A DNA stretch of 64,000 bases from Amborella trichopoda. Lineage: Eukaryota > Streptophyta > Magnoliopsida > Amborellales > Amborellaceae. Within the stretch, counting starts at the first letter, position 1. The number at the start of each line of letters is the position of its first letter. Position numbers and translations under genes: made by a program. Of the stretch, positions 9,786 to 20,353 are shown in pieces. The notes below the pieces were generated by a model, which saw only the letters and a list, made by a program, of their open reading frames with translations, did not search any database and was not told where the DNA came from. The DNA lies in the NCBI RefSeq assembly GCF_000471905.2, contig NW_006499776.1, positions 2,650,204 through 2,714,203 of the forward strand. The letters are read 5' to 3'.

Positions 9786-10920
9786 TTAAAGAGAGTAGAA
9801 GGTATTTTCAAGAAGGAGACCCTTGGAGCTTGGTGCCTCGACTTTTTTGGTCTGCTCCTTAATCAGAATCTACAGTCCTCTGTCTTGCTTGAGCTTGAGA
9901 CTGCGATAGACCTCTCTCCAGAACTGAGACTGGAATTGAGGCTGACCCATCTTCTTAGAGCATGAGAGGGTTGTATCCGTAAGATGGGGCAACAAATGAG
10001 GACCTTAGACGGGGGCCAGCTTGGGTTGCTGCCTTGGAAGTTGAAGGACGTCATCGATCATCAGACCTTTGTCCCGAACTCCTCTGTGGGCTCCAGAGGC
10101 ATAGCCAGCTTGACGTGGTTGGCTGAGGATGGTACTCTTAGGGAAGAGCATCGAGTACCAGGTCTTGAGGTGTCCCCTAGAATGAGAAAGGGCGGGAGAA
10201 GAAGGAACTGGCTCCTGACAAGTGCTGGGTCGGAAAAAAGCAATAGCCTGGGAAGGTGGCGCATGTAGGCCCCTTGAAGTAGCATTCCGGGTGACTTGGG
10301 GGTCAGCCTAGGCTCGAACCGGTGGTCTGGCCTTAGGAGGTCGAGAACTACGAGTGTGTGTCTGTAAGGGAACAGGCGGAAGCTTGTCCCTTACAGGGAG
10401 CATGAGAGTGTGCTGAATGGGAGGACGAAGGGGTCGTCTCCAGTGTGCTTGGTTTGGCGCATCAATGACGTTGCCTCGAGCAGTGAGATGCTGATGCATG
10501 TGCACAGGTTTCGGCCCAAGGAGGCTTGATCCTAAACGCTTACTCGAGGTAGCACAAGGGCTGCCGAGGTGTGACTCGCGTGGATGACCCACAAGCCTTA
10601 GGGTGTGTAAGAGAGGTGGAGGCCCAGAAGTCTTCGCCTCGATGTGTCGAGCCTCTAAACATAGAAACTCGTGGTGGTGCAGAAATGTGAGGGGTAGACT
10701 TACGGTGACCCACATAAGCAACGAAAATTTTCTTGCCTTTTACAGAAAGGGACTGGGCAGCCTTTCGGCGTACTTCAACAATATGATCGACAAGTGACTT
10801 GCCGATGACAGGGTGCATGCTATGAGTGGTAGCAGATGTGCTACCAATGCAAGGTGACTTGCTGGAAGTTCCACCAAGGCAAGGAGATGGGGAGTTAGGG
10901 ACCTTCAAGTCCCTCCTCAC
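9786..10920 (-). pseudogene. Tat-A 5' coding region (ORF1 or long gag N-terminus), unknown function
   Basis: Region between the leader frame and gag. Frame 10,920-10,540 reads MRRDLKVPNSPSPCLGG, then VIGKSLVDHIVEVRRKAAQS and ASTSLTHPKACGSSTRVTPR. Homologous text occurs at 45,290-46,451 (Tat-D) and 29,301-30,469 (Tat-C), for example HTHPRACGPSTRATPWGN. The interval ends around a common word (N..F.SL-stop at 9,788-9,786; NPFFPL-stop at 30,469 in Tat-C), though Tat-D reads through, so a continuous ORF1-gag frame is possible. An extra ORF upstream of gag is known in Ogre/Tat elements; I recognise no domain. Pro/Ser/His-rich, with frameshifts. Confidence 0.5.
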
Positions 10921-10938
10921 GCCAATCTAAGTTAAGAC

Positions 10939-11079
10939 TTAGGCTTTAGACACTGGGTCTTTTTTCAAAAGGAAGGTCGGGAATGAAGTTCGAGGAACTT
11001 GTTCCCGAGGGATCCTCGCGAATGTGGGGATGAGAAAATCCCCGATCCGGATGAATGGGTTAAAGAACCTGGAAGCCAT
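10939..11079 (-). CDS. Tat-A leader reading frame MASRFFNPFIRIGDFLIP
   Basis: A 46-codon frame starting 72 bases inside the internal region, the first ATG of note after the primer binding site. It reads MASRFFNPFIRIGDFLIPTF and stops at 10,941-10,939. The same start and first 18 residues recur at 46,600 (Tat-D), 29,220 (Tat-C) and 61,935 (Tat-C2) with substitutions, while the downstream text diverges by frameshift. It may be the N-terminus of the ORF1/gag polyprotein. Function unknown. Confidence 0.5.
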   Translation of the reverse strand: MASRFFNPFIRIGDFLIPTFARIPREQVPRTSFPTFLLKKDPVSKA

Positions 11080-11150
11080 GTGTTGTGTGAAAACAGAAAA
11101 ACAAAGGAGAAACTAGCCAAACAAGTATGATCCGACGAAGGGGTAGTAAT

Positions 11151-11168
11151 TCCCCAGTGGAGCCGCCA
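11151..11168 (-). promoter_or_regulatory. Primer binding site, Tat-A
   Basis: On the minus strand TGGCGGCTCCACTGGGGA, three bases after the LTR end. Equivalent sites: 46,684-46,701, 29,134-29,151 and 61,849-61,866. The tRNA 3' CCA complement (TGG) is present. By memory the sequence fits an Arg tRNA, the usual primer of Ogre/Tat elements, but I could not check it against a tRNA set. Confidence 0.7.
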
Positions 11169-11847
11169 AGCTGGTTAAGAGCCTCGATCTCGCCCTCTGG
11201 ATCTAGATTATCTGGCGGCATGCGTATCGAATTTTAGGGGACCCGGGACATGAGATCGCTCTCTCGAGAACCTTGCTCAACCGATAAGAGAGGAATTTAA
11301 GGTGGGTTTGGGACTTGCTCAGGCTGGCTCGTGTGAGCACCCTCTTAGATCATGAAGAAAGCTCCCTCAGTTTTACAACTGGTTTGGAATCGCCTCCCTT
11401 GGCATGTATTCTCTTGTTTCTTCAATCATACATACATGATTAATTTTACAAGACAAGTAGGCCAAAGGAAACTTGTCTTTGGGTGAATGCACACAAGCAT
11501 GCACATTCAAAGGAGAAAAGGAAATAGATGATCAGATAAGGGTTGAAAGAAGGAAGAAGAAAGAAGAAAATAAAAGAAAGAGACATTTGACCACGTGACT
11601 AACCTAGCACAATGGCTAGATTGACATGATGATTTGCCTAATGTGGTAGCAAGATAGGCATAGTAACACAGACCGGCACAGTGGCAGTATTACTTAATGA
11701 TAGAACACCAACACCAACTAGCCTGACACAATGACTAGTTTGACATGGCAACATAACGGCCACGGTAACTTAGACCGGTACAGCGGCAATACTGCTCAAC
11801 GATGAGAATACCATGACAGTGCTAGACATGTCCCTTAGTCAATTAGA

Positions 11848-12046
11848 GAGGAAGAGGAAAGAAGAGAGACAAGACAAGTAGAGAGATAAAGAGAGAGAAG
11901 AAGAGAGAGAAAAGAGAAAGAAGATAGAGAGAAAAGAAGAGAGAAATAATAGAGAGAAGAGAAAGAAAGAAGAGAGAGAAAATAAGAGAGAGAAAGAAGA
12001 GAGAAAAGAAGAGAGAGAAAGAAGAGAGAAAGAAGGGAGACAGAAG
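11848..12046. repeat. GA-rich purine tract in Tat-A LTR
   Basis: About 200 bases of AGAGAGAAGAGAGAAA-type sequence with very few pyrimidines on the plus strand. The open frames across it on both strands (Leu/Ser/Phe-rich or Glu/Arg-rich) are products of the composition and not genes. Confidence 0.85.
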
Positions 12047-12331
12047 CATGGACGGTGATGGACTTCCACTGTCCATGATAGAGAAAAGATGGGAGAGAAA
12101 CATCATGGACAACGATGGACTTCCGCCGTACATGGCAGAGTAAAGAGAAGCGTGAAAGAACATGGACGGCGATGGACTTCTTCCATCCATGAAAGAGGAA
12201 AGAGAAGAGAGAAAGAACATGGACGGCGATGGACTTTTGCTGTCTATGACAGAGGAAAGAGAAGACAGAAAGAACATGGACGGCGATGGACTTCCACCGC
12301 TCATGATAGAGGAAGAGATAGGAGTGAGAAA
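12047..12331. repeat. 57-bp tandem repeat, five copies, Tat-A LTR
   Basis: Units begin CATGGACGGCGATGGACTTC at 12,047, 12,104, 12,161, 12,218 and 12,275, each ending in a purine-rich AGAGGAAAGAGAAGAGAGAAAGAA-like tail. Because 57 is a multiple of three, both strands show periodic 19-residue open frames. Also present in Tat-B (22,256-22,480). Confidence 0.9.
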
Positions 12332-12489
12332 GGAGTGTCATGCGCGACGATGATCATCACCGTGCATAGCATGATAAAGGGGAAACTTGGATAAAAACCC
12401 GGCTTGCCACTAGGGTTAAGGCCCGGCTCACTGTGCATGTTTCTAGTGGACAAGGGAAAACTGAGAACATCATACTCGATGATGAGCAT

Positions 12490-13260
12490 CACCGTTCATG
12501 ACTGGAGAGGAGAGAGAAAAGAAATAACAAAATGAAGGTAACAAAGACAAGGAGGAAGAAAGATGATTTAGGAAAGCGGAAGAGAAAAGGAAAGTAGAGA
12601 GAAGAAAGAAAGAGAGAGGATGAGATTAGAAGAAAATCAGAGGAGAAAGAAGGAAAGAGAGAGGAAGAGATAAGGAGAGACTAGAGGAGAAAGAAGGGAA
12701 GAGAGAGAGAGAAATTAAGAGAGAGCCAGAAAGAATAAGGAAAGAGGAGAGAAAGAAACATGCATGGCACTGCCACCGCCCTATGTGTCAGAGAGAGAAG
12801 AAAATAGAGAGAGAACACTGTGTTGCCATCGTCACGCATGTCACAGAGAGAAGAAAATATAGAGAATGATTCGTGTACGATGTTTCCATTGCCGTGCATG
12901 TCAGAGAGAGAAGAAAATAGAGAGAGATTCGTGCACGGTGTTTCCATCACCATTCATGTTCAGACAAACAAAGAGAAACAGGGACGAAGATAGAGTAGAA
13001 AGCATGAGGAAGAAAGGAGAAGAAGAGGGGGAGAAAAGAAAAGAAGAAAAGCAAGAAGAAAAGAGGAAGGAATAAGAAGAGAGAGAAAAAGAGAAGCATG
13101 CACAGTGATGGTCACTGCCACACATGTTTGAGAAGGAGATGAGAGAGACAGAGGACAGAAGAGAAGGAGAAAGAGATAGACGAGAAGAAGGGAGGAGAGG
13201 GAAAGAGATAGAGGAGGAGAGAGAAAAGAGGAGAGAGAAAGTTACCTTCACCAAGTGGTA
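12490..13260. repeat. Second purine-rich tract with scattered CACTGCCACC/CATGT islands, Tat-A LTR
   Basis: Mostly GAGAGAAAGAAG text interrupted about every 60-70 bases by islands such as CATGCATGGCACTGCC, ACTGTGTTGCCATCGTCACG and GGTGTTTCCATCACC. These appear to be decayed minisatellite cores. No gene. Confidence 0.7.
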
Positions 13261-13350
13261 CTGGCTTTTTCTTCTCTCTCCTCTCTCTCTCTCTCCAAGA
13301 CGCATCCACGAACTCAAAGTAAAAGCACGAACTTTTTTGATCAATTAACA

Positions 13351-13360
13351 TATATTTATA
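13351..13360 (-). promoter_or_regulatory. TATA box of Tat-A LTR
   Basis: Minus strand TATAAATATA about 1.29 kb from the LTR start, in a conserved context (CCCATGTTTGCGCCCAATTC upstream) shared with all six LTRs. Probable Pol II promoter of the element; transcription would run leftward. Confidence 0.6.
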
Positions 13361-14648
13361 GAATTGGGCGCAAACATGGGTGGATGCCTAAAAACTATCT
13401 CAATTAATGATAATTACAATTATTTTGAATTAAAATAAATCTAAAAATGTGTGTAAAATGACTGTTTGCCCCTGCTTAAGAATTCATGGAATTCCAAAAT
13501 AGCTCCTGTTGTTGCCCTAGAACATGCGTGATCTTCCATGGATGATTCGGGGTTGCTCGGGTGCCCATTTGATAAAAAGATGATTGTTTTCTTATTGGGC
13601 TCGGTGTGGCGATCGATTTGATATCAACTTTGAGCCATGGATCATGTTTTTAAGCCACGATCATGAGACCCAAAATTTGCATGAATCTCAAAAACTTCCA
13701 TAGATTGTTTCTTGATGTTTCTCCATGATTTCTTCGCTGGATCACACTAAATATGCCGTCACAATTGCGTGGCAATAAACGCAACTCGATTTCGTGTCTA
13801 AATGAAGATTTCGCATCATTTGGGTTTTGGATGGAATCTGAATTCCGGTAACTGGAATTTACAGTCACTTTGATGCATTCGTATGTGAAATCCGATCATT
13901 CATCATGTACGTGGTTTGGATCAATGGTATCCCTGGACCTTACGCACACGATGGAATTGGTCTTGCATCGTGATTTGGCCGCTCGAGCGACACGTGTCGC
14001 TGCTGATTTTCTTTTATCTTTCTTCACGAATCGACAACTTCTCTCTAGCTTTTCTCCTCGCTCAGTCGTCTACACAAGACGTACCACATATTAAAATGTT
14101 CATCTTGATGAGATGAATACGCTCACAAAATTTGAACGCGATCCGACTCGGGACAAGTGAGATATGACCCTCGGTAGTCACTGCACGAGACTGCAAAATC
14201 AGTCACCTTTAATAGTGTTTAAGTGCAAGGACGGCGCACGGGAATAGTGTGCGACCTACCCCTTTTCGATCTTTTACCCATAACTTTGTCTTGGAGTGCC
14301 CGATTAAGCTGAAACTTGACCCATAAGGGTTTTCGACCGTGCCAAATTTAATGGCGGTGGTCCCCACAGCTGTTTGACGCATAAAAAATATAGTTCTAGT
14401 TACGGGGCCCATTTTAGAGTGTAAGAGACTAATTTTTTCGAAATTTTTTCTTTGTTTGCATTGCCTTAGACATGTCGGATAGCAATGAAACTTGGCAGTT
14501 GGCCTTTTGAAGTCCTTTTGAACATTTCCACTCGTTCTGGAGAAATTTTGAGATTGTCGATAATTCCACTATAATTCAGGATTTATTGACGGACTTCTTT
14601 GTTTTTATTCGGCATCGGGACCACGGTGCTGAAAAATGTCTTTAAACA

Positions 14649-17087
14649 CAAATTTGCATATTTTTTTGTTATAATCTCTTTTGAGAATTATATATCATAA
14701 TATCTAATCCTATATGACATGCTACTTTTTAGTTTTTAAGTAATTTAATTTCTCATTTACCTTTTTTTTTTAATCCTATGTAAGGGTATATATGTTGCAT
14801 GGAACTCATATAAAACAAATAAAAAGTATAAAAAATAATTAAAAATAAAATTTAAAACTAAATTTCCTTCATAAAAAACATTTCAGTAGAAGCTCTAGTC
14901 ATTGTTTATTCAAGATTCCTCGTTCTCATTGGCCATTGTAAAAGAAGTGATAATGTAGAATTGTACACTGTAAATGTGAAAAATTTCTTCATTTTTATTA
15001 AGTGCTGGAAATTCTTTTTACAGGTACCACAATAATAATAAAATATGTCTACAACAATCGAGATCTTAATAACTTACTGCCAAAAATGAACAAACTAAAC
15101 AATTTATTAAAATAAATTAGACAAGAAGAGTAGTAAATAACAATTACATAAATATGGGAAGACTAACAAACGTTTGCCTAGGGTTAACCCCTTAGCCCTT
15201 AGCATACCCCTAACCTAATCACCAGACTAATGGTGCACTTGAACCCAGAGCTTCTTAAATCTACTAAGGTGAAATAGAAAACACCTCTATGATTCCCTCT
15301 CTGAATCTTATGAGACAAGAGACCTAGGGTCACAATTAGGTCTTTCTCATATCTTATAAGTAGAGAAAGGCTAGGCTAGGAACCCTTCAATCACAAAGAG
15401 CAAAGTGGAGAAAACTAGTTTCAGACAATTGCATGTGGCCAACTTACTCAATGCTCAAGAACTGGGGTGTGCCCCCTCTTTATTTTTCTCACAAAATTTT
15501 TCTAACTCTTAGAGAAGTTTATAGAGAGATGAGGGAGATAAAAAAGAGGGCGGCGTGCCACCTTATAGGGGAAAAGAGAGAGAGAGCTTAGGTAAAGGTG
15601 TAGTGATATAAGACACCCCATAGAAGATTATTTATAGACTCAACTTCAGGGTTAGGGCTTCTAGGGTTCGCCATCCCTACAAAGATTAGATCCTGACCAT
15701 TGATTATAGGAGACCTGTGATATGAGAGATCTTAGCTTTACAGTGAGATCTTACCTTTACAGTCCTTGGATCAACTATTATGATCAAAAGAAAGGTGCTA
15801 GAACCTTATCCTTCAGCTTCCTTAACATAATCCCATCAAATATACATAATATAGAAAATACAGTTCTCTTTCCTTTCCTTTTCATAAACTTCTTGCACAT
15901 GCTTTATTTGAATGTTCAAATTTCTTTGATTACAAAAATTTTCCTTTCAATTCAAATCTCTTAGTTGGCATATTGCATGCCTTATAAAATAGGAAAGTAA
16001 ATCAAGTGTGGGATGTGCCTCTCATGGGCCCACAAGTGGACTCATGCACCACCCACATGTAATTAATCTAGTAGGCCCATGGAGTATAATGGGCCCCATG
16101 TGTATTATAATTTATAAAATTAATATAATTAATTTTATATTTTATTTATTTCTCTGATTCATTAAAATACAAAAGGTTCATTTTTTGACTATTTATAAAT
16201 ATATTTTGAGAAAATAAAACAACCCTGAGATTTATAAAAATATATTTCTTCAATCTAAAAATTATTTAAGATCAATTTAATTAATTTAAATGAACTTGAT
16301 GGGATTTGGATCCCACCGTGTTAAGGAATATCGAAATTATTGAGGCATTTCATCTTCTACTAAGGACTATAATCTACACCTACTTTCTCAAATTGACTAT
16401 GTGGTTCCCTTGACAGACAATCCATTATAGGGATTCATGAGTGGCTACCAAAAGCACCCGATAAGTGAGGGGACACAATCCTAGTCTATAGATTATAGGC
16501 TCTCCTCTAAAGACAAGTTCAATGTCACACAGACCTGTGGACACAAAATGCATATGGTGCATATGGGGTTATCTCTCACATATTTACATGTTTCAGCCTC
16601 AATGGTGATTTGTGTACATGCCATGTGATGGTATAAAATGAAGCTTTGAACCCTCGTCTCTACAGGCCCACTAATCATACACAAGGGTGTTGGGTGTACA
16701 TTTTAGCCATATAAGACTAGATACATCCCAATGAACACATGATGAAGATTGGAGTATGAATGACCACTGGATAAAGTTATTAATATGCTTTGCCTTTATG
16801 AATATTCTTTCCCTTGAAAGTATATTGTCCCCATATAAAACTAAGTACACTAGATGACTGTCCTCAATGGATGATCATAAACAAACATGGTTCTTAGAGG
16901 AATCACTCAAACATGCCCTTGACGATGTTTTGGTCTTGGCATAAACCCATGTTCGTATCCATTATTAGCTGAAATATGCCTCAGATTGACATCATAGAGC
17001 TTTATGTTCTCGGATTAAGTAGAAACTTTCAAGGATTTGTGTTTGAGGCATTAAAACCCTCCCCCTTGAAGTCTCACAACAATCAGG
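14649..17087. other. AT-rich non-Tat sequence, possibly decayed LTR of another family
   Basis: No credible gene. AT-rich runs flank a patch with AGGGTTAGGGCTTCTAGGG and, on the minus strand, TCTATAAATAATCTTC near 15,630-15,650 and AATAAAAATGAAG near 15,000. A promoter-like and a polyadenylation-like word in that order would fit an old LTR on the minus strand, but I cannot define its ends. Short ORFs here look random. Confidence 0.35.
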
Positions 17088-17475
17088 CAGTCTAACGCAG
17101 CCCAGGGATGGCTTAACCCATCACTGCCACAATTGTAGTCCAAAGCTGCCCAAGGTTGGCTTAACCACCCATCACTGCCTCAATGACAGTCTAATGTTGC
17201 CTAAGGATGGTTTAACCTATCACCACTTTAACGACAGTCTAAAGCTACCTATGGATGGTTTAACCCATCACCATATCAATTGGCAGTCGAAAGCTGTCAG
17301 GGGATGGCTTAACCCATTATCATATCAGTCGACAGTCTAAAGATGCCCAAGGATGGCTTAACCCATCACCATATCAATCAGCAGTTTAAAGCTGCTCGAG
17401 GATGGCCAAACCCATCACCATATCAATCGGCTATCTAAAGCTGCCCAAGGATGGCTTAAAACATCACCGCCTCTA
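17088..17475. repeat. 49-bp tandem repeat, about eight copies
   Basis: Units begin CAGTCTAAAGCTGCCCAAGG and end ACCCATCACCATATCAATCG; starts at 17,088, 17,136, 17,187, 17,235, 17,284, 17,333, 17,382 and 17,431. The last four spacings are exactly 49. Not seen elsewhere in the window. Confidence 0.9.
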
Positions 17476-17553
17476 TAAGGACCAGGATCTTTCGGCGTGT
17501 TGTAGAGTATCGGCAAGTGGTCGGCACGTGTAGGGTCGTCGTGCTTGGCAATG

Positions 17554-17850
17554 AGAAGGAGAGTGTTGTTGTGTGCAACCGGAAGTAGCAAACACCGTAA
17601 AGCACGTTCATGCCGCCGTGCGCAACCAGAAGTAGTAGACACCGCCGAGCACGTTCGTGCTGCCAAGTGCGTTCATGCCACCGCGCACAATAAAGAGTTC
17701 ATGCCGCCGAGCATGTTCATGTCGCCTTATGCAACCAGAAGCAGCAGACACCGCTGAGCGTATTCATACCACTGTGCATAACAGGAAGCAGCAGACACCA
17801 CCGAGCACGTTCATGTCGCCGTGTGCAACAGAGAGTTCATGCCGCCAAGC
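17554..17850. repeat. 47-bp tandem repeat, about six copies
   Basis: Core AGCACGTTCATGCCGCCGTG followed by CGCAACCAGAAGCAGCAGAC. Exact 47-base steps: 17,601 to 17,648; 17,710 to 17,757 to 17,804. GC-rich against the AT-rich surroundings. Follows the 49-bp array with about 80 bases between. Short open frames across it are repeat artefacts. Confidence 0.88.
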
Positions 17851-17859
17851 ATAGAGTCT

Positions 17860-18520
17860 CCCATGATTTCTTGATGCCACTTGTGTGCCATGTGTATGCC
17901 TCTTGATGCCATTTGTGTACCACGAGGATGCCACTTGCCACTTGTATGCCATGTGGATGCCTCTAGATTGTTGTTTGCATGCTACCCCTTTCTTTTCTTA
18001 TTTATTCACCCATTCACACCCCTCCATGGGATTTTTTCCCCTTTCTCATCTCCCTGCCCTCTCACCCATGTCCTACCTTAAGGACTCAAGACCCTAAGCA
18101 TGAAACCATCCCTTGAAACTTGGAATTTTGAAGATATACCTATGTGGAGAAACTTGGACTCTCTTTGATACAAGTAAGTAGATCCAACATATATGTCTCT
18201 ATAGTTTTGTTGAAGTAAGAAGTTTAAGTATAACTATGTGTGTGTGACTGTAAGAAAATAAGTATGAATACTCAAATCATGAAGCTTAAGCATGATTATT
18301 GATGAAACTTTGAATATGCCTTGATTTTCCAGGATTGTGACTCTTATTTGCATGATAGATTGAGTATTGAAGATATTTATGTTGGTTATAAAAATTGGTG
18401 AGAAAGCACCATTGTGAATCTATTTTAAGAAGAAAATACTTTGTATTCATGTCCAATTTTGTTTGGACATTTTGGGTCATTTTCTATGCTATGCTAAAAC
18501 TGTAAACTGCAATTTCCAGA
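17860..18520. other. Spacer between tandem arrays
   Basis: Starts with degenerate TGATGCCACTTGTGTGCCATG repeats (17,870-17,965), then unremarkable AT-rich sequence. No gene, RNA or regulatory element recognised. Confidence 0.5.
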
Positions 18521-19200
18521 ACTGTTGCATGCTTTGTACTGAACTGTTTACCAACCAAATTTTGTTCAAATGATCTCAAATTTTTTTACAAGAAATATGG
18601 GTGTGTCTACTTCAGATATGGTTTAGGAACTATGATGAAATTCCTTATGGTTTGGGAATTATGCGCCCGTTTGTATGAATATGTCACTGTTTTGGGTTGC
18701 AGTGATATTTCAAAATTGTTGCATGTTTTGTACTGAACTGTTTACTGACCAAATAGTATTCAAATGATATCAAATAAATTTTAAATGAATTATGATTTTT
18801 CTACTTCAAAACTGGTTTCAGGACCATGTTGAAATTCTTTATGGTTTGAGAATTATACCGCTGTTTGTTTAAATATGTCATTGTTGTGAGTTGCAGTGAA
18901 TTTTCAAAATTGTTACATGTCTTTTACTGAATCGTTTCCTAACCAAAGGGTGTCAAAATGATCTCAAAATACTTTTAAATGAAATATGGACGTGGCTACT
19001 TAAAAATTAGTTTTGGAACAATATTGAAATTCCTTATGGTTTGGGAATTATACCCCTGTATGCATGAATATGTCAAGTTGTGCGTTATAGTGAATTTCCA
19101 GAGCTGTTGCATGTTTTGTACTACACTATTTACTGACCAAATGGTGTCCAAATGTTCTCAAACTACTTTTAAATTAACTATGGGTGTGTCTAACTCTCTA
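18521..19200. repeat. 194-bp tandem repeat, about 3.5 copies
   Basis: Each unit starts ACTGTTGCATGCTTTGTACT and contains CAAATGATCTCAAA, CCTTATGGTTTGGGAATTAT and GAATATGTCACTGTTTTGGG. Starts at 18,521, 18,715, 18,909 and 19,103 are exactly 194 apart. Divergence between units is moderate and there are few indels. Confidence 0.92.
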
Positions 19201-20322
19201 TGAATTGGAAGATAAACCAAATTTTCTAAGAGTTTATCATACTGAAAATTTTGTTCTGTTATGAATTATTTAATATGTATGGTTGTAGTGAGACATGATT
19301 TTGAACCAGTGAAGGCTTATGAAATGATGAATGTCTATGTCATATTGAACAAGGATGGTTGAAATGATGAATGCTTATGAATGAGAATGGTTGTAATAAG
19401 ACATGCTTATGTGAAAATGAATGTGCATGGTTGTATGAGACATGCCTATGTCATAATAAAGGTACATGGTTGTAATAAGGCATGTCATAGATGTGATATG
19501 AAGGATTATGCAATGGGTCATCCATTGATAGTGTGATGCACTATGCAATGGGTCATCGATTGGTGATGCGATGTGATATATTAAGAATGGGATATGAGGT
19601 GTACTCTGTCAAGAAATGAAAGTAAGTGTTGTTATGAAGTGAAAGAATTCTCTGTTATGAAATGAAAGTATGCTCTGCTGTGATATATTCTATTATGATA
19701 TAGAAGCATGTAGTTAGACATGCTCTGTTATGATATGTGTACATGTTCAGGATGCACATTCTGTAGTGATATGTGTGCATATATCTGAGATAAATGCTAT
19801 GTGTACATGATTATGTGATAAGTGTTGTGTGATAAGCGCCATGTGATAAGTTTACTATATATCGGTGTGGTCAGTCACATGATAAGTACTATGCGATAAA
19901 GGCCCATGTAGTCTGCGATATGTGAGTATGATTCTGAGATGAGTTGAGGATATGTGAATTATCGACATGTTTGAGTATGACCATATTGTACTCTGATAAG
20001 AATGTGTTCTAATATGAATGTGATATGTGGCTCTACGCAACGAGTCATCCGTTGGTAGAGTAATGTGATATGATAAAAATGTGTTCCGATATGAATGTGA
20101 GGCTCTACGTAACGAGTCATCCGTTGGTAGGGTAATATGATGTGATGTGATTCTGATTCTGTTGGCATGCTTTGAGCGTATCGCATGGCCACAATGTGAT
20201 ACGTGATTCTAATTCTGATTTGCATGCTTTGAGCATATTGCATGGCCATGTTGTGATAAGTGATACGTGATCCAGTGGTGTGCTTTGAGCGTATTGCATT
20301 GTCAACTGGTGCCGACACCTTC
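19201..20322. repeat. Degenerate GATATG-rich region with 72-bp and about 57-bp repeats
   Basis: Short GTGATATGTGTACATG-type words dominate. Two clear copies of a 72-bp unit hold CGAGTCATCCGTTGGTAG (20,041 and 20,113), with weaker relatives at 19,515 and 19,552 (GGGTCATCCATTGATAG). Three copies of GCATGCTTTGAGCGTATCGC lie at 20,165, 20,222 and 20,279 (57 apart). No gene. Confidence 0.7.
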
Positions 20323-20353
20323 CCTAACTCCCTTTGATAGGAGGGGAGTTAGG
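20323..20353. other. Perfect 10-bp hairpin
   Basis: CCTAACTCCC (20,323-20,332) pairs with GGGAGTTAGG (20,344-20,353) across an 11-base loop. The first position right of the repeats where unique sequence resumes. Could be coincidence or the remnant of an inverted terminus; no partner found. Confidence 0.45.

Larger units (their letters stand above)
1..14648 (-). mobile_element. Tat-A: Tat-lineage Ty3/gypsy LTR retrotransposon, 3' end outside window
   Basis: A degenerate long LTR retrotransposon read right to left. Seen: 5' LTR (11,172-14,648), primer binding site (11,151-11,168), leader frame, 5' coding region, gag, linker, RT, two RNase H domains, integrase ending at 3,061, then at least 3 kb of repeat-rich 3' noncoding sequence reaching the window edge. 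Its 3' LTR must lie to the left, because the internal sequence at position 1 corresponds to the middle of the 3' region of Tat-B and Tat-D. The base after the LTR begins CAAAT (14,649-14,653), the expected right half of a target duplication whose partner is out of view. The domain order with a second RNase H is known for the Tat lineage. No domain is free of frameshifts except parts of the linker. Confidence 0.88.
11172..14648 (-). repeat. 5' LTR of Tat-A (3,477 bp)
   Basis: On the plus strand it starts TGGTTAAGAGCCTCGATC and ends TTTAAACA, i.e. TG...CA termini. The left end abuts the primer binding site and internal region, so it is the 5' LTR of a minus-strand element. It contains a TATA box (13,360-13,351), a 57-bp minisatellite (12,047-12,331) and long purine-rich tracts. 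The text near 13,500-14,640 matches 23,690-24,850 (Tat-B LTR) closely and 32,590-33,770 (Tat-D) more distantly. Confidence 0.85.

Noticed and set aside
11835..12394. 168- and 101-codon frames with 19-residue periodicity
   Set aside because: Direct result of the 57-bp period of the LTR minisatellite; both strands are open to the same extent.
14649..17087. Named Copia-type LTR
   Set aside because: Promoter-like and polyadenylation-like words are present, but no boundaries, duplication or coding domain could be fixed, so no family is assigned.
17545..18097. Small overlapping frames with repeated HATAHNK/CRRAQPE peptides
   Set aside because: They are translations of the 47-bp tandem repeat.
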